A stretch of DNA of 64,000 nucleotides, from assembly GCA_002342685.1 (NCBI GenBank), contig DDQN01000094.1, positions 1 through 64,000 of the forward strand, read 5' to 3'. Both the position numbers and the translations under genes were made by a program. Of the stretch, positions 59,623 through 64,000 are shown piece after piece. The stretch is from Vibrio sp. UBA2441 (GTDB lineage: Bacteria; Pseudomonadota; Gammaproteobacteria; Enterobacterales; Vibrionaceae). A model generated the notes under the pieces. The model was given only the letters and a program-made list of their open reading frames with translations. It did no database searches and was not told where the DNA came from. Positions within the stretch are counted from its first letter, which is position 1. Every line of letters begins with the position of its first letter.

Positions 59623-62600
59623 TTACTTTCCTTGAAGTTGCTTATCAGGAAGCTTGTATTCACCTTTACTCCGGGATAGTTCCTTGACTTCGGGATCATC
59701 CAGAGGACCCTGTACCTGATAACGTATTTTGGTAAATACATCCACGACTGGAGAAATAACTTTAGAAATGGCGAATACGACAGCGGCAGTTGCTGGTGCA
59801 ACCGCAAACGCAGTAAGAACGGGTATTCCAGAGGTTAAATCAGGAGTAAACTCCACCTCGGCATCTACCGTTCGTTTTTCAAGATCTGCCATGCCTTTGA
59901 TTATCATATCACCCGCAATGGCATCCATTTCTATATTATTGGTAACAAAGACACCTTGTTTAATGTTTCCACTACCCGTAATGGAATCAAATGCCAGACC
60001 TTTATCGAAAATATCAGAGAAGTCGAGTTGCATACGCCGAATAATAGAATCTAAGCTGAACATCCCCAATAACTTAGCTGCACCACTTACATCAGAGATA
60101 ATGCCTTTACCAAACTCTGCCTTTAACTCGCCTTGTAATGTATCAACCTGCATGGACCAAGGAGCACCCTGCCATTGCAATTTTGAAGTGACTTCAAACG
60201 GTGCTTTCTGAATACCAGCGCTAATACCAAAACGATCCATTAACTCTGTATTATTTTTTCCTTTGAGAAACATAGAAAAATCTGACTGACTTTTATCGCC
60301 ATCAAGAGCCCACCAACCATTTGCCTTTATCTTACTGTTGCCACTAGTAAACTCAATATTGCGCCAATTTAACTTATTTCCTGTTCTCTGAAGGTCAATA
60401 TTAACCTTACCTACTTTATAACCCTGCAACCAAAAATCTTTAATATTCAGAGTTAAATTAGGCATCAACCGATGAAACTCTCTATCAAACGATGTCACTA
60501 GAGGCCGTTGTACGTCCGCCTTAAATACTGGTGTATCCTGATGTTCATTATCCAGTTCAGGAATAAATATCTGAAGCCGGTCTAATCCAACAGTGAGGTC
60601 ATACGGCTCTAAATAGTGCGCCTGACCTTTTACCTCAGCACTGTCCACTTTCACGACCCATGATAGATCTTTTTTCCGTGCAGAAAAATCCACTTGGTTC
60701 CAATCTAAACTGGCAAAAGTAAGGACATCTGTCTTAATGGCAATTTTTTGTGGTGCGGGAATCTCTGGCGTTTTCATCGCACTTAATTTTGACTCAGTTT
60801 TTGCTGTCACTTTTTCAGCAGAGAACTCTAACCAATCATCTAAATTAAATGACTTATTTCTGATGACTAAATTATGACCAACAACTGGACTGACTTTGAA
60901 TCCTCCAGCACCAACGAGTAGGTTAGTGGCAAAAAGCACTGGTTTGTCACCAGTAATATCAATTTCTGCCTGATATTTCACCCCTGGCATTTGAATGCGG
61001 CCAGAGATAGTTTGCTGGTTTCCAGAAGCTTGTAACTGGACCTGCTTTTTCTCCCCAAGAGCTTTCGAGAGTGGTTCAGGATATTGGCTAGAGACAAACT
61101 CCAAACTTGCGGTTGAGTCAACCTGATAGGTAAAACCAACATCATTAAGTTGCAGATCGACATCCATGCTCCAAGGAGCGTGGCCCTGAACTCTATTGAT
61201 CCATTTATCTCCAACATACGGTGCTAGAGGAGGTAGATCCCAGTCACCAAGTAAATCTATATCTACTGCATAGTTTGACCCAAGGCTCTCTCCCTTAAAG
61301 TCGATTGCGATAGGTTGTGAAAGGAGATTTGCTGACAAACCGGATGCTTTAATCACATCATTATCAAAAGTGATTCGTCCATGCGCCTTTTCTAACTGTA
61401 TAGGTGGAGACTGTATTTCTATAAAGTTATTAGACAGTTCTGCATAACCCCAAGCTCTGGGTTCTTGACTCGAATCAAATGGAATCTTAAGTTGAAATTC
61501 AGACTTAACATTGCCGTTAACCTGGATAGCAGTAAGCGCAGCACCAACAGAGTCAACCAATGGCGTAGCCATCATATAATCTCGAACGGTTCGTCCTTTT
61601 GCTGTCGCTTTCGCCATAACTTCGACGAAACCTCCCGGCCCTAAATACGCTATTTCCCCTGAAACCCGCTCTGCTTCAACATCCATTAACTTCGCGTAAC
61701 GTGAATCCATGTACATAGATTCATTTTCAAATAACAAGCTAAGTTGCATATCTTTAATGGACGGCCAACGTGTATCAAAACTAAACTGAGCATTCTCTAA
61801 GCCTACTTTTGCCTGAAAAACACCGTTATTATCTCTGTATGGAAACTGACCAAGCTCTCCATACCACATTATCTGCGCTGTTTTCGCTTCCCCCCCCTGA
61901 ATTGCCGTTGAAAGGTAATCCGTCAAATCCTGTCCAAGCGCTAAAGTGGGGAGGTAACGCCACGTTTCTCCAACATTAAAAGCATCCGCTTCAGCATAGA
62001 AAGAAAGAAAGGGCGAGCCCTGATTAGGAAAATCAAGCATAAACTCTCCTAAAACTTGCAGATCAGGAGTTGCAGCCGTCACCTTATCTGACCATAAGCG
62101 CCAGCCTTTCTCATCTGATTGCCAGACGATATCTACATCGCCTTGCTTTATCTTTAAAGGCGCCTGAAAGACATCACCATAGGGTAATACATCATCTATT
62201 AACGTGACATTCGCCGCCATGATGGACCCTGTTCCCGCGATATCTGCGCTTAGTTCATGAACTTCTGGAAGCAATTCCCACTGTTTCATCCCTCCAGACG
62301 AAAGCGATGCAGAATAGGACAGGGATCCTGTGTCGCTAGAATGTGCAACTCGAATGTCTTCAATCAATCCAGTAGGCTGTAATCGATTCAACCAATCACT
62401 CGCCACACTGGAGCTAGGCAAAAGGTGTACTAGAGGGCGAAGGGACTTGATATCAAGCTGGGAGATATTAGCAATCCAATGACCCTGCTCCCTTTGAAAG
62501 ACCAAATCTAAACTAGGCCACTCTACTTCATCAGTTCTCACCATGATGGAATGACCACTTACTTTCCAAGCGTCACTTTTTTTTGTATGACCTTCCTTTA

Positions 62601-63510
62601 TAGGGAATAGCTTAAAAAAACCTTTTTCAATTAGTAGTAGGTGCGACTCATCCTCGGTCCAGGTTAATTCAGAAGGAAGTAATTCTATATAACCATCAAT
62701 GGGTTGGCTTTTATCGACGCTAAACCAGCTATTGAAGCTAACCTGCCCACCTTCTATTCCGGTTTCATCTTCCAGAAATTTTGTTAACCAAGGGGTAATA
62801 CTAATATTTCTGGCCTGAGCGTAAAAATCACCCGTAATATCGAACAATGAACCATTATCTTCAAAGTCGGCTTTTATCTCTAAGCTATTAATATTACTGC
62901 CAATCAGACTTACATTTCCCTCTAATTGATGTCTGCTTTCCCTATTTCGCCACTTCAATTGGTCAAAGTCGAGAGTACGAACATCTCCCTGAAAAGTTTG
63001 ATAAATCACGGTAGCATTTTGTAGATTAAAATCGGCTAACTGCCTGAGAAAAAGATCATCTAATTGAGATAATAGAGTACTGTTTGAGTCGCCCTGACTT
63101 TGCTCATTCGATGGATCACTATCGATCAATTTGATCTGACTGATATCAAGATATAATCCGTTGACATTAAGAGAGGCGATCTGAGGTGATAATGTCAATA
63201 TGGACTGAATAAGATCCACTTGTAGCTGAACTTCCTCAACGACAAATGTGACATTTTTATCACTAATGTTCTGAACTTCAAGGTTCTGAAGTGATATGGA
63301 AGGGTGAGTATTTCTCCAATACCCTTTCACGTTACCTATGTTAAAAGGGACTCCGGTCGTTTGAGCTACCCAAGTTTCAATTTCGGATTGATAATTATCC
63401 AGTCGAGGTAGTGATACGCGTAAAGCGGTAACAGTCAATGCCATAAGAACCATGACTGTTACTAATATCCACAATACAAAACGCCCTAACCGAGCGAGCC
63501 ATGACGTCAC
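59623..63510 (-). CDS. yhdP: AsmA-like phospholipid transport protein YhdP
   Basis: Very long (1295 aa) inner-membrane-anchored protein of the AsmA family, thought to form a hydrophobic groove carrying phospholipids to the outer membrane together with TamB and YdbH. N-terminal helix at about residues 10-31 (FVLWILVTVMVLMALTVTAL), then a long beta-rich repeat region, and the C-terminal AsmA/DUF3971-type part (GMADLEKRTVDAEVEFTPDLTSGIPVLTAFAV). Starts with GTG at 63510 after AGAGG, 10 bp from rng. Confidence 0.94.
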   Translation of the reverse strand: MTSWLARLGRFVLWILVTVMVLMALTVTALRVSLPRLDNYQSEIETWVAQTTGVPFNIGNVKGYWRNTHPSISLQNLEVQNISDKNVTFVVEEVQLQVDLIQSILTLSPQIASLNVNGLYLDISQIKLIDSDPSNEQSQGDSNSTLLSQLDDLFLRQLADFNLQNATVIYQTFQGDVRTLDFDQLKWRNRESRHQLEGNVSLIGSNINSLEIKADFEDNGSLFDITGDFYAQARNISITPWLTKFLEDETGIEGGQVSFNSWFSVDKSQPIDGYIELLPSELTWTEDESHLLLIEKGFFKLFPIKEGHTKKSDAWKVSGHSIMVRTDEVEWPSLDLVFQREQGHWIANISQLDIKSLRPLVHLLPSSSVASDWLNRLQPTGLIEDIRVAHSSDTGSLSYSASLSSGGMKQWELLPEVHELSADIAGTGSIMAANVTLIDDVLPYGDVFQAPLKIKQGDVDIVWQSDEKGWRLWSDKVTAATPDLQVLGEFMLDFPNQGSPFLSFYAEADAFNVGETWRYLPTLALGQDLTDYLSTAIQGGEAKTAQIMWYGELGQFPYRDNNGVFQAKVGLENAQFSFDTRWPSIKDMQLSLLFENESMYMDSRYAKLMDVEAERVSGEIAYLGPGGFVEVMAKATAKGRTVRDYMMATPLVDSVGAALTAIQVNGNVKSEFQLKIPFDSSQEPRAWGYAELSNNFIEIQSPPIQLEKAHGRITFDNDVIKASGLSANLLSQPIAIDFKGESLGSNYAVDIDLLGDWDLPPLAPYVGDKWINRVQGHAPWSMDVDLQLNDVGFTYQVDSTASLEFVSSQYPEPLSKALGEKKQVQLQASGNQQTISGRIQMPGVKYQAEIDITGDKPVLFATNLLVGAGGFKVSPVVGHNLVIRNKSFNLDDWLEFSAEKVTAKTESKLSAMKTPEIPAPQKIAIKTDVLTFASLDWNQVDFSARKKDLSWVVKVDSAEVKGQAHYLEPYDLTVGLDRLQIFIPELDNEHQDTPVFKADVQRPLVTSFDREFHRLMPNLTLNIKDFWLQGYKVGKVNIDLQRTGNKLNWRNIEFTSGNSKIKANGWWALDGDKSQSDFSMFLKGKNNTELMDRFGISAGIQKAPFEVTSKLQWQGAPWSMQVDTLQGELKAEFGKGIISDVSGAAKLLGMFSLDSIIRRMQLDFSDIFDKGLAFDSITGSGNIKQGVFVTNNIEMDAIAGDMIIKGMADLEKRTVDAEVEFTPDLTSGIPVLTAFAVAPATAAVVFAISKVISPVVDVFTKIRYQVQGPLDDPEVKELSRSKGEYKLPDKQLQGK

Positions 63511-63520
63511 ATCAACCTCT

Positions 63521-64000
63521 TTACATCATTACAACATCAAATTGTTCTTGAATATATAACGGTTCTACCTGAATCCTAACCTGCTTACCTATAAATACTT
63601 CAAGCTCAGCAAGAGCATGAGCCTCATCACCTTCTAGCGTTTCAACCACCGCTGGTGATGCATAAACGACAAAGTTATCTGCATCATAAGCGCGATTAAC
63701 CCGAGTTATCTCACGTAATACTTCGTAGCAAACCGTTTCGACCGTTTTCACAGAGCCACGACCTTCGCAAGTTGGGCACTTAGAGCATAAAACGTGCTCA
63801 ATACTTTCTCTGGTGCGTTTACGTGTCATTTCCACCAAACCAAGCTGAGTAAAACCATTTATATTCGTTTTTACACGATCAATGGATAAAGCTTGATCCA
63901 AAGAAAAAAGAACTCTTTCTCTATGATCTTCGGACAACATATCGATAAAGTCGATAATTATTATACCGCCGAGATTTCTTAGCCTTAACTGACGAGCTAT
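63521..64000 (-). CDS. rng: Ribonuclease G, 3' part (truncated by window end)
   Basis: RNase E/G family endonuclease that matures 16S rRNA 5' ends. The frame is open through the right edge, so the gene starts outside the window; 159 residues are visible. ARQLRLRNLGGIIIIDFIDM (just inside the edge) holds catalytic acidic residues, and CSKCPTCEGRG is the zinc-link cysteine motif joining subunits. It precedes yhdP as in E. coli. Confidence 0.95.
   Translation of the reverse strand: MARQLRLRNLGGIIIIDFIDMLSEDHRERVLFSLDQALSIDRVKTNINGFTQLGLVEMTRKRTRESIEHVLCSKCPTCEGRGSVKTVETVCYEVLREITRVNRAYDADNFVVYASPAVVETLEGDEAHALAELEVFIGKQVRIQVEPLYIQEQFDVVMM

Overview
The window is chromosomal DNA of a Vibrionaceae member, most likely a Vibrio. 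The conserved blocks lptG-lptF / pepA-holC-valS, rraB, argF-pyrBI, ridA, murA-ibaG-mlaBCDEF, yrbG-kdsDC-lptCAB-rpoN-hpf-ptsN-rapZ-ptsO-mgtE and pmbA / yjgA / tldD-nit-yhdP-rng occur in the order I remember from Vibrio core genomes. Two MCPs, a GGDEF protein and a TRAP transporter fit a motile marine gammaproteobacterium. No tRNA, rRNA, CRISPR array, insertion sequence or prophage was seen.

Layout. 1-4.9 kb: accessory signalling genes, namely a PAS-GGDEF diguanylate cyclase, a GDT1/UPF0016 Mn exporter-like protein, and an MCP whose upstream region carries a sigma-54-type promoter and NtrC-like sites. 4.9-13.6 kb: RDD protein, LPS export permeases LptF/LptG, PepA, HolC, ValS and a GNAT acetyltransferase. 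13.6-23.9 kb: a glycan module on the minus strand with a GH2-like sugar-binding protein, a secreted sialidase, a sulfatase without a signal peptide, a SiaPQM-like TRAP transporter, an RpiR regulator and a second MCP. 24.0-36.5 kb: rraB, then an arginine/opine catabolism island, then argF. 36.6-39.8 kb: the pyrBI operon with its PyrL attenuator, an atypical ArgR paralogue and ridA. 39.9-45.2 kb: plsC-like, murA, ibaG and the Mla phospholipid transport operon, all minus strand. 45.5-54.8 kb: Kdo synthesis, LPS transport, rpoN and the nitrogen PTS, then mgtE. 54.8-64 kb: TldD/PmbA protease genes, yjgA, nitrilase, yhdP and the 3' part of rng, with tandem repeats in the gaps.

The most interesting system is the arginine/opine island (about 25.0-36.5 kb). 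It holds two arginine deiminases, two DcuC/YfcC-type (ArcD-like) carriers, carbamate kinase, ornithine carbamoyltransferase, an octopine/nopaline dehydrogenase-family enzyme and a LysR regulator. It reads as a route from an opine such as octopine, abundant in marine molluscs, to arginine and then through the arginine deiminase pathway to ATP. In front of the second carrier gene (30698-30775) lies an unannotated 25-codon reading frame with 7 arginine codons, ending in four consecutive arginines and a stop. It is followed by mutually exclusive hairpins and looks like an arginine-sensing leader or attenuator. A pair of ARG-box-like sites sits before argF. A second ArgR-type protein with an altered effector-site Asp pair lies just downstream of pyrBI.

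How the parts connect. The argF product links arginine synthesis and fermentation, and carbamoyl phosphate is shared with pyrB, so argF, arcC, pyrBI and argR form a carbamoyl-phosphate/arginine/pyrimidine neighbourhood. The rpoN-hpf-ptsN-rapZ-ptsO operon supplies sigma-54, which would be needed for the predicted promoter of the first MCP.
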